From NCBI RefSeq assembly GCF_009914055.1, contig NZ_CP028271.1, forward strand, positions 3,224,001 through 3,288,000: DNA of 64,000 nt. Direction: 5' to 3'. Origin of the DNA: Mixta intestinalis (GTDB lineage: Bacteria; Pseudomonadota; Gammaproteobacteria; Enterobacterales; Enterobacteriaceae). Each line of letters starts with the position of its first letter. Position 1 is the first letter of the stretch. Below the pieces are notes generated by a model that searched no databases, was not told where the DNA came from, and was given only the letters and a program-made list of their open reading frames with translations. This document shows, piece after piece, positions 1 to 9,200 of this stretch. The position numbers and the translations under genes are program-made.

Positions 1-432
1 CCCGCGATGGATGCCAAACTGCTGAGCCTTCTGCTTGACGGGGAGCACCCTTCCCCCTACAGGATTATGCTACCGGAACCGCGCCAGAAACCCACCCTTT
101 TCGGTGATTTCAGCAGACTGACGCTCGCCATACTTAACCAGACCCAGGTGCGTATCAGAACCGACGAAAACGTCAGCCATACCGTTCATCCCTACCGTCT
201 GCTTTGCAGCCATGCGGAGTGGTTTCTTGCCGGATGTACGTCATCGGGCGTGTTCGTTATTTCCCTGTCCCGAATCAGGCTGGTTGAGGTATTACCGGAT
301 ACAACGTTTGAGATCGATAACACACTCATTTCGCTGATTGAACAGTCTGACTTTATGGAAGCCTTACCCCACATGAACATTATTCATCAGATAATGCATT
401 ACGGGAGTAAACAGACGAATAATCGTAATTAA
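1..432 (+). CDS. WYL-domain transcriptional regulator, C-terminal part (cut by window edge)
   Basis: The reading frame is open at the window start, so the N-terminal DNA-binding part lies outside. The visible 143 codons contain a WYL-like core: a beta-rich stretch, then HPYRLL, then HAEWFLAGC (the place of the W-Y-L signature), then SRIRLVEVL, the usual ending of this ligand-sensing module. WYL proteins normally pair an N-terminal winged helix with this domain and often sit in defence or mobile islands; that fits the neighbouring island cargo. The methionine codon at 7 is probably internal. The family call rests on motif recall only. Confidence 0.6.
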   Translation, partial: PAMDAKLLSLLLDGEHPSPYRIMLPEPRQKPTLFGDFSRLTLAILNQTQVRIRTDENVSHTVHPYRLLCSHAEWFLAGCTSSGVFVISLSRIRLVEVLPDTTFEIDNTLISLIEQSDFMEALPHMNIIHQIMHYGSKQTNNRN

Positions 433-490
433 AATCACAACATATTATTAGTGATGATTAAATCACATTAACATGATAAGTGAGAAAGTT

Positions 491-811
491 ATGATTATCG
501 AAAAAAAGTATGCGCTTGTTGATACAACTGCAAGACTCAACGCTGACCTGAGGGATTATGAACGTGAAATAAACAACGCCGCCAGTATAACATTTGGCAA
601 TGACCTCATTGAGGTAATCGTATATCAGTTCAGCTTTGTCATCAAAGTCAGAACGAATAGTGAAAAGATCAAGCATGGTCTTCTTGTTAACTTTGGTAAA
701 AACATAGCAAGACAGGTTTCATCCCTTTGTGAGTCCGCAATGCGATTCTACCCGAATGAAAGACATAAACCGAGCCGTCAGCTTTTTAGATGTATAAATA
801 AAAACTCGTGA
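491..811 (+). CDS. hypothetical protein, 106 aa
   Basis: I do not recognise the family. The product starts MIIEKKYALV, has a charged helical N-terminal half (LRDYEREIN), a hydrophobic beta-like stretch (IEVIVYQFSFVIKV) and a basic C-terminus. No signal peptide or membrane segment is visible. I chose the ATG at 491 because a GTGAG-type ribosome site lies about 8 bases upstream; the in-frame ATG at 473 has none. The gene is AT-rich like the rest of the island and follows the WYL regulator by about 60 bases, so the two could be co-transcribed. Confidence 0.4.
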   Translation: MIIEKKYALVDTTARLNADLRDYEREINNAASITFGNDLIEVIVYQFSFVIKVRTNSEKIKHGLLVNFGKNIARQVSSLCESAMRFYPNERHKPSRQLFRCINKNS

Positions 812-959
812 CATTCATTATATATAGAAAGATAATTAGTGATGCATTTCAGATAGTAAGCCTTAATATTCCAATATCAAGGCGAGGGTTATACTAAACA
901 AGTTAACTCTCGCCACAAATGAAATTAATAAAAAGCATTATGAATGCCAATTTATTTAA

Positions 960-1775
960 TCATTCACTTTCAAGTTCAAGCACACCCAGAGTATAGTCAT
1001 ATCCTTCAGTTGCAACAAACACATGTTCAATTAAATGTAAATCTTTCGGTTCATCAGGAAACCATAAATTTGCTGGCTGTTTTTTACTTTCACCAACAGG
1101 ATTCGTTGATAATGAGGACATTAATGAACCCTCTGGAATTGATATAGGTGGAACACCTTTTGTTTTGATATACATTTTGCTTTTATATGCTTTTTGGTTA
1201 GAGGAAGCCCATAAAATCATACCATCCCTAGCTGCGACAACTACAATTCGCTTTGGAAGAATTTCCTTCAATTTCAACGCTGCAGCCATAAGAGATACAT
1301 TATATCTATTGGCGCAGTGAATAAGTAATTCGATACTAAATTGCTGATGAGATGTTTGTTTTCTACAATCGTCCAAAGGCATTAAAAGATATGATGCAAA
1401 TGTATCTGCCTCATTTTCTATATCGCGGACTGATAGAGATTGTTCACCAACTATAGATGTACATAAAAATTCATCCATTTCAGCACGATGCAACATGTAG
1501 TGTCCTAACTCATGTGCAATCGTAAATCTTTTACGACCTTCTGAACGAATATTTTCTTTATATAAAATCATCCATTGGCTTTTATTCGGATGTTTAATTA
1601 AGGCACCTTCAAAATTATCAACATCACTCTTTTTTATTTTCACTATAGGATCACTAGGAGAAGTTTCTTTAGAATACTCTAGCGCTAAAGATTCAACATC
1701 AACAGGAAACCTATCCTCTCCCAAAAAAATGCTCAGGATCTTTGATAACTTATTTGCCTCTGCCTTTGGCTTCAT
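960..1775 (-). CDS. ImmA/IrrE-family metallopeptidase (CapP-like)
   Basis: A 271-aa zinc peptidase. The motif HELGH is at residues 88-92 and the downstream ENEADTFASYLLMP (about 120-133) supplies the third metal ligand, the classic IrrE/ImmA pattern. Cys105 lies between the two motifs. The gene follows the XRE repressor gene by 7 bases on the same strand, with AGGA ahead of the ATG, so the pair is one operon. Known pairs of this type (ImmA-ImmR, and CapP-CapH beside CBASS and other defence operons) work by the peptidase cleaving the repressor after DNA damage. Here the pair diverges from a ubiquitin-like operon, so I infer it induces that operon. Metal binding and cleavage are inferred. Confidence 0.85.
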   Translation of the reverse strand: MKPKAEANKLSKILSIFLGEDRFPVDVESLALEYSKETSPSDPIVKIKKSDVDNFEGALIKHPNKSQWMILYKENIRSEGRKRFTIAHELGHYMLHRAEMDEFLCTSIVGEQSLSVRDIENEADTFASYLLMPLDDCRKQTSHQQFSIELLIHCANRYNVSLMAAALKLKEILPKRIVVVAARDGMILWASSNQKAYKSKMYIKTKGVPPISIPEGSLMSSLSTNPVGESKKQPANLWFPDEPKDLHLIEHVFVATEGYDYTLGVLELESE

Positions 1776-1782
1776 TTGTTAT

Positions 1783-2106
1783 TCAATCCTCGTCATCCCA
1801 GACATCTATTAACTTCCTCACTTTTTTCTTATCGCTATCTGAAAGACCTTTATATTTCCTAAAGAATGCCTCATCTATTACATCCTCATCAGGATTAGCA
1901 CTTTTACTTTCGAGTAAAAATTGAGGTGTCACACCTAATGCTTTTGCTATATTTTCTATCTTTTCAGCCGAAGGGTTAGAGCTTTCCCTATTTTCTAACT
2001 CCCAAATATAGCTTTTACTTGTTCCAGACAATTCAGCAAGTTTATCAATACTAAATTTCAACTCCCTACGCCTTGCATTGATTTTATTACCCAATGTAGA
2101 ACTCAT
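1783..2106 (-). CDS. XRE-family HTH regulator (CapH/ImmR-like)
   Basis: A 107-aa protein. Residues about 6-62 form a Cro/CI helix-turn-helix (LGNKINARRRELKFSIDKLA, then SGTSKSYIWELENRESSNPS, ending in LGVTPQFLLE). The acidic C-terminal tail (from about 68) contains FFRKYKGLSDSDKKKVRKLI and would be the part exposed to the partner peptidase. The gene is read away from the ubiquitin-like operon, from a shared 264-bp intergenic region that contains inverted repeats, so it most likely represses both directions. It is the first gene of the regulator-peptidase operon. Confidence 0.85.
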   Translation of the reverse strand: MSSTLGNKINARRRELKFSIDKLAELSGTSKSYIWELENRESSNPSAEKIENIAKALGVTPQFLLESKSANPDEDVIDEAFFRKYKGLSDSDKKKVRKLIDVWDDED

Positions 2107-2370
2107 GCTTTCTCCTTGGTGCTCTATTACTCGTTATAAACATTATCGTTTTGAAGTTAACCAAAACATATGCCTATTAGTATAGCGAACATTTTTGTAC
2201 TTTTACATAGTAACTATTGAGCAAAAGATCAACACATTTTCGGTAAAGAGAACGATAAAAACACACTTGACCGAACGAAAAAATCGATCAATGATAGCTG
2301 CAAGTTCGATAAGTCGAACAAAATCGTTCAATACCTCTGCCCTTACAGGGTTCTATACCAAGGAGAACAC
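2107..2370. promoter_or_regulatory. divergent promoter region with inverted-repeat operators
   Basis: This AT-rich region separates the XRE/peptidase operon from the ubiquitin-like operon. A perfect inverted repeat TTCGA-TAAG-TCGAA lies at 2305-2318, immediately followed by GAAC-AAAATC-GTTC, and related GAACGA and AACGAT words recur at about 2250-2290. An AAGGAG ribosome site stands just ahead of the ATG at 2371. The repeats are good candidates for XRE binding sites; the assignment is inferred. Confidence 0.5.
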
Positions 2371-3033
2371 ATGAAAAATAAATTCATAAAAATCAATGAC
2401 AAAATTGTTGAGATCGATGATCTCACTCCTACAGGGGCTCAAATCCTTCTTGTAGCTGGTGTCAAAGACATTGTTGAGTATGTTCTGTTCCAGAAGCTGA
2501 AAAATGGTTTGCTTGAAGAGATTCGTCCTGAAGAAAAAACGACTCTCGATAAAGAGGGGGTTGAAACGTTCCTGATGTTTAACTCCGATCGCACTTATCG
2601 TTTTACACTTAATGGCAAAATGTTTGATTGGGGAGCACCAAGCTTAACAGGGGCCACAGTAAAATCTCTCGCAGAGTGTGATTTTGACAGTAATGACGTA
2701 TGGCTTGAAATGAAAAATGAGAAAGACAAACTCATTACTGACCATGAACATATTGACCTTACTCAGCCAAATGTTGAGCGCCTTTATACCCAGGAAACCA
2801 GTATTAACATCATTGTCAATGCAAAAATGCGGGTCGTAAATCGCCGCGTGATTAGCTACTGGGATGTTGTTCATCTGGCATATGAACATGCCGAAAATAA
2901 GGAAACATCAATCTATTCTGTAGATTACGCTAAAGGGCCAATTAGCAATCCAGAAGGCTCAATGGTTGATGGTCAATATGTTCAATTAACCGACGGGATG
3001 ATTTTTTATGTCACTCAAACTGATAAATCTTAA
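2371..3033 (+). CDS. multi-ubiquitin-like protein, three Ubl repeats
   Basis: A 220-aa protein built of three tandem beta-grasp-like units at about residues 4-72, 75-140 and 145-220. Each begins with a short strand-turn-strand (KIVEIDDLTPTG, FTLNGKMFDWGAPSLTG, INIIVNAKMRVVNRRVISY) and ends near a D/L-rich strand. This is the arrangement of the bacterial multiubiquitin family. The C-terminus is TDKS, without the double glycine of eukaryotic ubiquitin. The gene overlaps the E1-like gene by 26 bases and is first in a three-gene operon with E1-like and DUF6527 genes, the setting of the described bacterial ubiquitin-like pathways. It is the expected modifier attached to target proteins. Repeat borders are approximate. 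Confidence 0.8.
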   Translation: MKNKFIKINDKIVEIDDLTPTGAQILLVAGVKDIVEYVLFQKLKNGLLEEIRPEEKTTLDKEGVETFLMFNSDRTYRFTLNGKMFDWGAPSLTGATVKSLAECDFDSNDVWLEMKNEKDKLITDHEHIDLTQPNVERLYTQETSINIIVNAKMRVVNRRVISYWDVVHLAYEHAENKETSIYSVDYAKGPISNPEGSMVDGQYVQLTDGMIFYVTQTDKS

Positions 3034-4201
3034 TCCTTGCCTGAAAAGACTTCAGGATGAGGGCTATGAACTCGAAATTAGAGATGGTTTCCTTATGGTT
3101 CACTCAGTACCATATGTAAACGCCAATAAAGAGGTCCTGAAAGGGACCCTTATCACTAATCTTGTTTTAGTAGCCCCCGATGTTGTTGGTAAACCTAATA
3201 CACACCAAATGTATTTCAATGGGGAACATCCCTGCCACCCTGATGGAAGAATATTAACAGCCATTCAGCACACCACTCCAAATCAAACACTTGGGAATGG
3301 CATCATAGGGAATCATTGGTTTTCCAATAAACCACCGTCAGGTAGCTATGATGATTATTATCATCAGATTACTAGTTACGTTAGGGTTATTGAGAGCCAA
3401 GCCAAAGCTATTGATGAAAATGTTTCAGCGAAAACATTTATTTCGCATTACCTTACTAATGATGAAGACATTTTCACATATCAAGATACAGCTTCAGCTC
3501 GTATTGGAACTGTTCAGCTCAACAATCTAATTGCAAATCAGAAAATAGCTATTATCGGGTTGGGTGGAACTGGCTCTTATATTTTAGATATGATATCTAA
3601 GACCTGTGTAAGTGAAATACACTTATATGATAAAGACCAATTCCAACAACATAACTCATTTCGTGCTCCTGGAGCCGCATCGATAGATGACTTAGAAAAA
3701 AAACAAACAAAATGTGATTACTATTATCAAACGTATAGTAATCTGAGAAATGGAGTCATTCCTCATAATGAAATGCTGTCAGAAACTAACTTACATGAAC
3801 TAATTAATTATGATTTTATCTTCATAAGCATAGACAGCGCCACTTCACGTAAGATGATCACTGATTATCTATACCAACATAAAATCAGCTTTATTGATGT
3901 AGGTATGGGATTAAGTTTTACTGAAGACAAAAGCAGTATTTTCGGCACTTGTCGTTCTACATTATATGCAAAAGATATGGATGATACGCCTTTAAAATCA
4001 CTGCCAACCATATCAAGAGATGATGAAGTATACAGATCAAATATTCAGTTGGTAGAATTAAACTGCCTAAATGCAGCATTTGCTGTCATACAATGGAAAA
4101 AACTATTTGGTTTTTATTGTGACGACATGAGTTCGTATGAAATGACTTACAGTTTAGGGTTAAACAAAATAGCAAATAAGGTTATGGAGAGAGTAGAATG
4201 A
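3008..4201 (+). CDS. E1-like ThiF-family adenylyltransferase with N-terminal extension
   Basis: A 397-aa protein. The C-terminal half is a ThiF/E1 adenylation domain: nucleotide loop IIGLGGTGS at about 182-190, acidic ribose-binding YDKDQF at 207-212, then NSFRAPGA at 216-223 carrying the usual Asn/Arg. The N-terminal ~150 residues carry conserved-looking blocks THQMYFNGEHPCHPDG (65-80) and HWFSNKPPSGSYDDYY (103-118); I take this as the DUF6791-like module that precedes ThiF in related operons, possibly E2-like. No separate E2 gene is present. The usual E1 thioester cysteine is not obvious: only GTCRSTL (313-319) offers a Cys, with Ser317 nearby. Start 3008 overlaps the Ubl gene. Function: activates the Ubl C-terminus with ATP. 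Confidence 0.82.
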   Translation: MSLKLINLNPCLKRLQDEGYELEIRDGFLMVHSVPYVNANKEVLKGTLITNLVLVAPDVVGKPNTHQMYFNGEHPCHPDGRILTAIQHTTPNQTLGNGIIGNHWFSNKPPSGSYDDYYHQITSYVRVIESQAKAIDENVSAKTFISHYLTNDEDIFTYQDTASARIGTVQLNNLIANQKIAIIGLGGTGSYILDMISKTCVSEIHLYDKDQFQQHNSFRAPGAASIDDLEKKQTKCDYYYQTYSNLRNGVIPHNEMLSETNLHELINYDFIFISIDSATSRKMITDYLYQHKISFIDVGMGLSFTEDKSSIFGTCRSTLYAKDMDDTPLKSLPTISRDDEVYRSNIQLVELNCLNAAFAVIQWKKLFGFYCDDMSSYEMTYSLGLNKIANKVMERVE

Positions 4202-4644
4202 AAACTCTATCCATTACTTTTACTGAATTTATCCCCGAGCAATTAGAAGAAGGCATCCTGTATGTTTCGATGCCATATTCTACGATAGCTCATCTATGTG
4301 CATGCGGATGTAAGAATGAGGTAATTACTCCACTTTCTCCACTTGATTGGAGTATGACTTATAATGGAAAAGAAATTTCATTACATCCATCTATAGGAAA
4401 TTGGCAATTCCCATGTAGATCTCACTATTGGATAAGAGGCAATAAAATTGTCTGGGCCGGAAATATGCACAACGATATAATAGAAAATAATCGTAGTGCA
4501 AACTTAGCATTAAAAATGAAGAAATCTGAAACAAATATTACTTCACATAATTATACTGAAACCGGCATGAACGATAAACCTAAGCAAACCTCTTATTTCA
4601 ATCAATTAATGAACACAATTAGAGAGTGGTTAGGATATAAGTAA
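4198..4644 (+). CDS. DUF6527-family protein of the ubiquitin-like operon
   Basis: A 148-aa protein starting in an ATGA overlap with the E1-like gene, so translationally coupled. Residues 32-38 read HLCACGC and a second cluster CRSHYWIRGNKIVWAG lies at 73-88; together with the intervening SLHPSIGNW this is the signature I associate with DUF6527. The spaced Cys/His residues suggest a metal site. DUF6527 proteins travel with multi-Ubl and E1-like genes; a processing or deconjugating peptidase role has been proposed for partners of such operons, but nothing in this sequence proves it. The C-terminal 50 residues are polar and low in complexity. Confidence 0.75.
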   Translation: MKTLSITFTEFIPEQLEEGILYVSMPYSTIAHLCACGCKNEVITPLSPLDWSMTYNGKEISLHPSIGNWQFPCRSHYWIRGNKIVWAGNMHNDIIENNRSANLALKMKKSETNITSHNYTETGMNDKPKQTSYFNQLMNTIREWLGYK

Positions 4645-5027
4645 AATCATTCTCAACCTTATAAGCAGCGCTTTAACATATGAATTTGAATCCAAGGAGG
4701 AAAAGTACTTCCTATTTCAATTAACTCAATTAAAATATTCATATCCATTTTCTCATGAATAGTAATTTTCACTTCTCAGTTAGCAACAAAAATACTGGTT
4801 ACCAAGGCTCTTGGTGCCGATTGCATCAAGAGGAGATAACCACCGTGATAAGCACAAGTAGTGCCGCTATGTTACCTCTTACAAGGTAGAATTCTGGTAA
4901 GTTTAATTTGATTACTTTGCAACCGAGTATGAAATGATGCCCCTGTGAGAACATTTTTTTGATAAGGTAATCCAATGAATCTATCTTTTACATACGCAGA
5001 GGAAAGCAGTTCATAGGCACTTTTAAA
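4645..5027. other. AT-rich island end, no gene seen
   Basis: About 380 bases between the DUF6527 gene and the tRNA-Phe fragment. I see no supported coding sequence or strong terminator. It is the right-hand edge of the first island. Confidence 0.4.
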
Positions 5028-5076
5028 GGGATTGAAAATCCCCGTGTCCTTGGTTCGATTCCGAGTCCGGGCACCA
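5028..5076 (+). tRNA. 3' fragment of tRNA-Phe (att site, not a functional tRNA)
   Basis: Forty-nine bases match, from memory, the 3' part of the enterobacterial tRNA-Phe gene: the anticodon stem-loop with GAA anticodon (ATTGAAAAT), the T arm (GGTTCGATTCC) and the acceptor 3' strand ending GGGCACCA. The 5' half is absent; upstream sequence is unrelated AT-rich DNA. tRNA-Phe (pheV/pheU) is a common integration target of enterobacterial islands, which leave such a 3' copy at the distal end. The intact tRNA should lie to the left of this window. Confidence 0.85.
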
Positions 5077-5088
5077 CTTATTCAGAGA

Positions 5089-5112
5089 ACCCGCCCACAA
5101 GGCGGGTTTTTG
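5089..5112 (+). terminator. rho-independent terminator after tRNA-Phe fragment
   Basis: The hairpin AACCCGCC-CACAA-GGCGGGTT runs into a T-rich stretch (TTTTTGCTTTTT). It is the ordinary terminator of the tRNA-Phe gene, retained downstream of the fragment. Confidence 0.7.
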
Positions 5113-5193
5113 CTTTTTGAGCCAAAAATCTGTTGGTTTATTAGTCGTTACCGCCCTTATCTTTCCTCCGGCCCCGCTTCCCGGTGGTACAAA

Positions 5194-5270
5194 ATGGGCA
5201 TGATGATAAAGCCTGCCAAAGACCGAAACGGCACCTGCCACATCCGCAAAGCGGTTCCTCAAGAGTTAGC
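5194..5270 (+). pseudogene. integrase N-terminal remnant
   Basis: The translation MGMMIKPAKDRNGTCHIRKA followed by VPQEL looks like the first residues of tyrosine recombinases that start with an R-N-G-x-(Y/F)-x-x-R-(K/R)-A-V-P-x-x-L pattern. The frame then loses similarity and stops at 5310. Its position about 120 bases beyond the tRNA 3' end, reading away from it, is exactly where the integrase of a tRNA-inserted island starts. I read it as the dead integrase of a second, tandem island that carries the Tc genes. Confidence 0.6.
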
Positions 5271-5320
5271 CACATACCCAATAATTCTTTCTGGCAATTA
5301 CACAATTTAAATTACAGTCT

Positions 5321-5515
5321 CTATTTCTTTAGACTGTTTATACAAAGAAGAGAACCTTTCATACATAAAATTGCCTGGATGCGTAAGGCGATTTTTTTCT
5401 CCTTCTTTTGACGCAATTTCTCCCCGCAATACTTTTCGAACTCAACTATCGAATGCCTAAGCGCTGATGTGGTTATGTCTAGTGCTTCCGCTGTTCTCAC
5501 GATATCACCAAGCAC
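5321..5515 (-). pseudogene. LysR-type helix-turn-helix fragment
   Basis: Sixty-four codons on the minus strand contain AEALDITTSALRHSIVEFEK and then CGEKL, which resembles the LysR winged helix (A-x-x-L-x-x-x-x-S-A-x-S-x-x-I-x-x-L-E). There is no effector domain after it, and the C-terminus is lysine-rich filler, so this looks like a decayed regulator rather than a working gene. A short real protein cannot be excluded. Confidence 0.4.
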
Positions 5516-6262
5516 AATAACTTTTATTTAATATTCCATACATTTTGAAAAAAGAATAATTTATTAACCCCATTATTTCTTGGATTCATAACCTTTATTT
5601 AACCGTGACATAACGAAATTTATTATATAACATGCTAAAAAAACAAAAACGATCTTTCATCCTATAAAATAAAAATAGTTATTTCAACTTCCTCATAACA
5701 TTAACAACAACTGTAAGTAGAGATCACTAAACCCTTATTAAACAAAAGTAATTAGACCAGAATAAATATCTTTGCGTAATGAATTATTTCCCTGATTTTT
5801 ATATCGATAAAAGCTTGTTAAAATCATCTCACTCAGAAAATTCATGTGAATAATTGTTTCATAAAAGGAAGGGGGTTTATTTATTCAATATTTAATATGA
5901 CATGGGTTATAAGACATTCGGAGTTTTTACTGGCATCCTGCGAACGCCCTGATTATCACATTCAGCGATGGGGAAACTACTCTGATTATACAGCCAGTCT
6001 TCAACTGAATATTAACAAATTTAATTCTGATAAGGAGGCTTTGAAAAAAACCATTATCAATAAATAACTTATAGATGGATATCTTGTATTTTATTTTTTC
6101 CATTTATAAATCAGCACATTAACTTACCACTATCGATTGATGATTATTGTTTATTGTAACCGGATAAAGTCTCATTTTAATTTTTTGGATTTTTAGCAGA
6201 CTTTGTTCAAGGGTTTTAATATCCACTTAATTTTTATATTTAAATCACCTGGAGATCTTTGC
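5516..6262. other. AT-rich leader upstream of the Tc operon
   Basis: About 750 bases of very AT-rich DNA with no convincing gene. A 73-codon frame at 5846-6067 begins with GTG and has no recognisable features. The stretch should hold the tcaA promoter. Its composition is typical of H-NS-silenced acquired DNA in enterobacteria, which is an inference. Confidence 0.4.
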
Positions 6263-9200
6263 ATGTCCACAGATAATTTACTGCCTGTATCAGAGGCAGA
6301 GTCTGTTATCAGACTGAATAAAGCAGGCTATCGAACTGTTTTTGATATCGTAAATAAAAGTCGCGCTCATTTTATCAAAACTGTTCCAGATATAGATGCC
6401 ACCCATGCGCGAGAAATTTATCGCCAGGCGCGAGAGCATGCGGAAACCTTAAAGAGCCTTTTCCGTTCCTGGCAGTTACGGCAGGAGCCGGTTATTGGCG
6501 GGCTGAAAAAGCTTACAACAACTTCATCCCCACTTCTTAAGGAAACCCTGCTGCGTAATTTGGGCGGAGATGGAGACTTTTCCGATCTCCTGGCACGCAG
6601 CACTGAATATACTGATGCGGCCTCCATTCAGTCCCTGTTCTCACCGGGGCGCTATGCCGCTGCTTTGTATAAGGTGGCCAGAAACCTCCATGAGAACGGC
6701 TCTGCATTTGATATCAATAAACGCCGCCCCGACCTGCAAAACCTAATCCTCAGCGAAACCACGATGAACCAGGAGATCACTTCTCTGGATCTTTTGCTTG
6801 AGATCCTGCAGGGCAATAACAGCGACCACCTTAACGCCCTGTCAGAAAGCTTCTTCCCCATGACATTGCCTTATGATGACAAGCTGACGCAAATCAACGC
6901 TGCCTTGAGCGCTCAGGGCCGCACGCTAAACGGTATCTGGGATAGCCTTTCTGACACACAGGCATCGTCCTTCGCCGTTGATGGGTACTTAACCCGCAGC
7001 GTTTCTTCCCCGGAGGTGATTTCAGGTCAACGGTTTTTCCTGAAAACGGAGGGTGAAATGGTCTGGCTGTCACACGCCACCGCTGGCGGTGCTTCTTTGC
7101 CGGGCGCACATCTGAATGTGGGAAAACCATTGGCTGCAGCAGTGCAGACTGCCCCTCTGAATATTACCCGGAAAGAGGGTTTGCTTTACCTGGGTATTGA
7201 TGGCGACGTCACCCTTAATGGTATCTCTCTGTCTGGTTGTTATCTGATGGCAGACAGCGGTGAAGATAATGGAAAAGAAGGCCCCTACGCCCGTATGGGT
7301 AATACGAAAGGAAATCAGCAAGTCTCGCCAACCAGGCACCTGGCCATTACCCTGGAATCTGACGGTAACAATGGAACGTGGCTTAAAACCAGTAAAGGCT
7401 ATATCGGAGTTAAGAGCAGCGGTGCTGCCGACTGGCCGGATGCGCTGACGGTAAATGAACCTACCACCGCGACAGCACTATTATTTACCTTCTGTAAGGA
7501 TGAAACGGGCGACACCACGATTTCACCAGAAGCGATGCTGCCTCCAGATACTACCCCGAACCCACCGGCGCGAACCATACTGAATCTTACTCCGCTGAGT
7601 TATCAGTTGATGGCCAATGAGACGCTAACTCAGGCCGACATCGCCAGCCATTATGGTCTTAAAAATGGTGCTCAGCGTTCAGCCAGTGATTTAGCTACAC
7701 AGCTGAATGATATTCCGACATTTTGTCAGAAAACCGGCCTTACTTTTAATCAGGTTCTGGAACTCACGGCCCAGGCTGATTATGCTCATAGTGCTACTGA
7801 TGCACATAATAGTTGTCCTTTCTACAAATACGGTAATACGAGCCGTGAAGACGTCTGGAAATATGGCGCTGCATATTTGAATAGTGGTCTGGATGATATT
7901 ACACAGCCTGACGAACGCCTGTTGTGGATCCAGCCAGAAGTACGTGATACCTCAGGAAATATCACCACACCAGCAGCCCTGAATTTCACAGATGACACCC
8001 TGGTTTCCCTTGCGGGAAATGCTGAAAAGCTTATTCGTCTGCGCAATACCACCGGCCTGTCTTTTGAAATGCTCGACTGGGTGATCGTTAGCGCATCAAA
8101 GGCAGCAGGTTACGATTCCCCGATACCCAACTCTGTGGTGCTCAGAGCCCTCGCAGCCTGTGTCGATTTGCAGGAACGCTATGGCATTACCCCAAATACG
8201 TTTGTCAGCTTTATTGGTCCGGTCAATCCGTATGCCCGTGCGCAGGAAAAAAGTTTTTACGAGAGTCTGTTCACCCTGGCGGATCAGACTGGCTGCATCC
8301 CGCTGGGCGGCAATGTTAAATGCAATGGCGACGCGGGAAGTTATGAGTCAGCCTGCTTTAAAGCCCTTGGCGTAACCAGCGACGAATTTGTCCGTATCGG
8401 CCGTTACTGCTTCGGTAATGTGGACAGGTTCAAAATGTCTGAGCTTACCGCCGGACAAATTTATCGCTTTGGCGCAATCCCCCGCATGCTGGGCCTGACG
8501 TTTGCTGAAGCGGAGTGTCTGTGGCAGCTGATGGCTGGTGGTTCTGATGCCCTCCTGGTTGCGCTTGGTCGTGATACCGGCTTTGCCGCCATTGACCTTA
8601 TCCGTCGCACCGAACAGGTACTGAGCTGGATGGCGGATAACAACCTGAACCTGATTCAGGTCCAGGCGATGGTGAGCACGGTTTACAACGGCACAGCCAC
8701 GGCTGAGATGTTCACTTTCCTGCAAAATGTCTATCACAGCGTGAAAGGGTCCCTCTCTGCTGACGGTGAAATGGACGATGCCCTGCATCAGAAGGTATGC
8801 CGTGCGCTGGCTGGCGGCTTTAATCTTAAAGCCAATATTATGGCTCAGGTAACGAAATGGCTGGATAAAACGGACGCCAGCTTCACGCTTGATCGCTACT
8901 GGGCGAACATCAAGGCGTTCTTTGGCAATGCGCAGAACACCACCGTGGAAGATTTGCAAAAGGATACCGCCGGACTGGTGGACGCGACGCAGCGCCTGAG
9001 CCAGCTGGTACTGGTAGCCCGCTGGCTGAATCTGAGCGAGCAGGACCTGATGCTGCTGACCGATACCCCCAAACAGCTGGATGGCTCTCTCCCTGGCACT
9101 CCGCAACCAGATTTGCCTCTGCTGCTGTTACTGACCCGCTTCAAACGCTGGCAGAGCCAGGTGACTACCTCCGTCGACGAAGCCCTGCGTTTGTTGCCGG

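Noticed and set aside
2371..4644. Molybdopterin/thiamine sulfur-carrier (MoaD/ThiS-MoeB/ThiF) system
   Set aside because: The first protein has three beta-grasp-like units and no C-terminal GG, there are no thiamine or molybdopterin genes nearby, and the third gene is DUF6527; this is the ubiquitin-like conjugation context.
5846..6067. 73-codon plus-strand frame ahead of tcaA
   Set aside because: GTG start with AAGGAAGGGG downstream rather than upstream of it, AT-rich random-looking composition and no family; kept only as a note in the leader region.
8348..9106. 252-codon minus-strand open frame opposite tcaA
   Set aside because: It is antisense to a clear toxin gene, has no family features and no ribosome site; long antisense frames are common in GC-rich genes.
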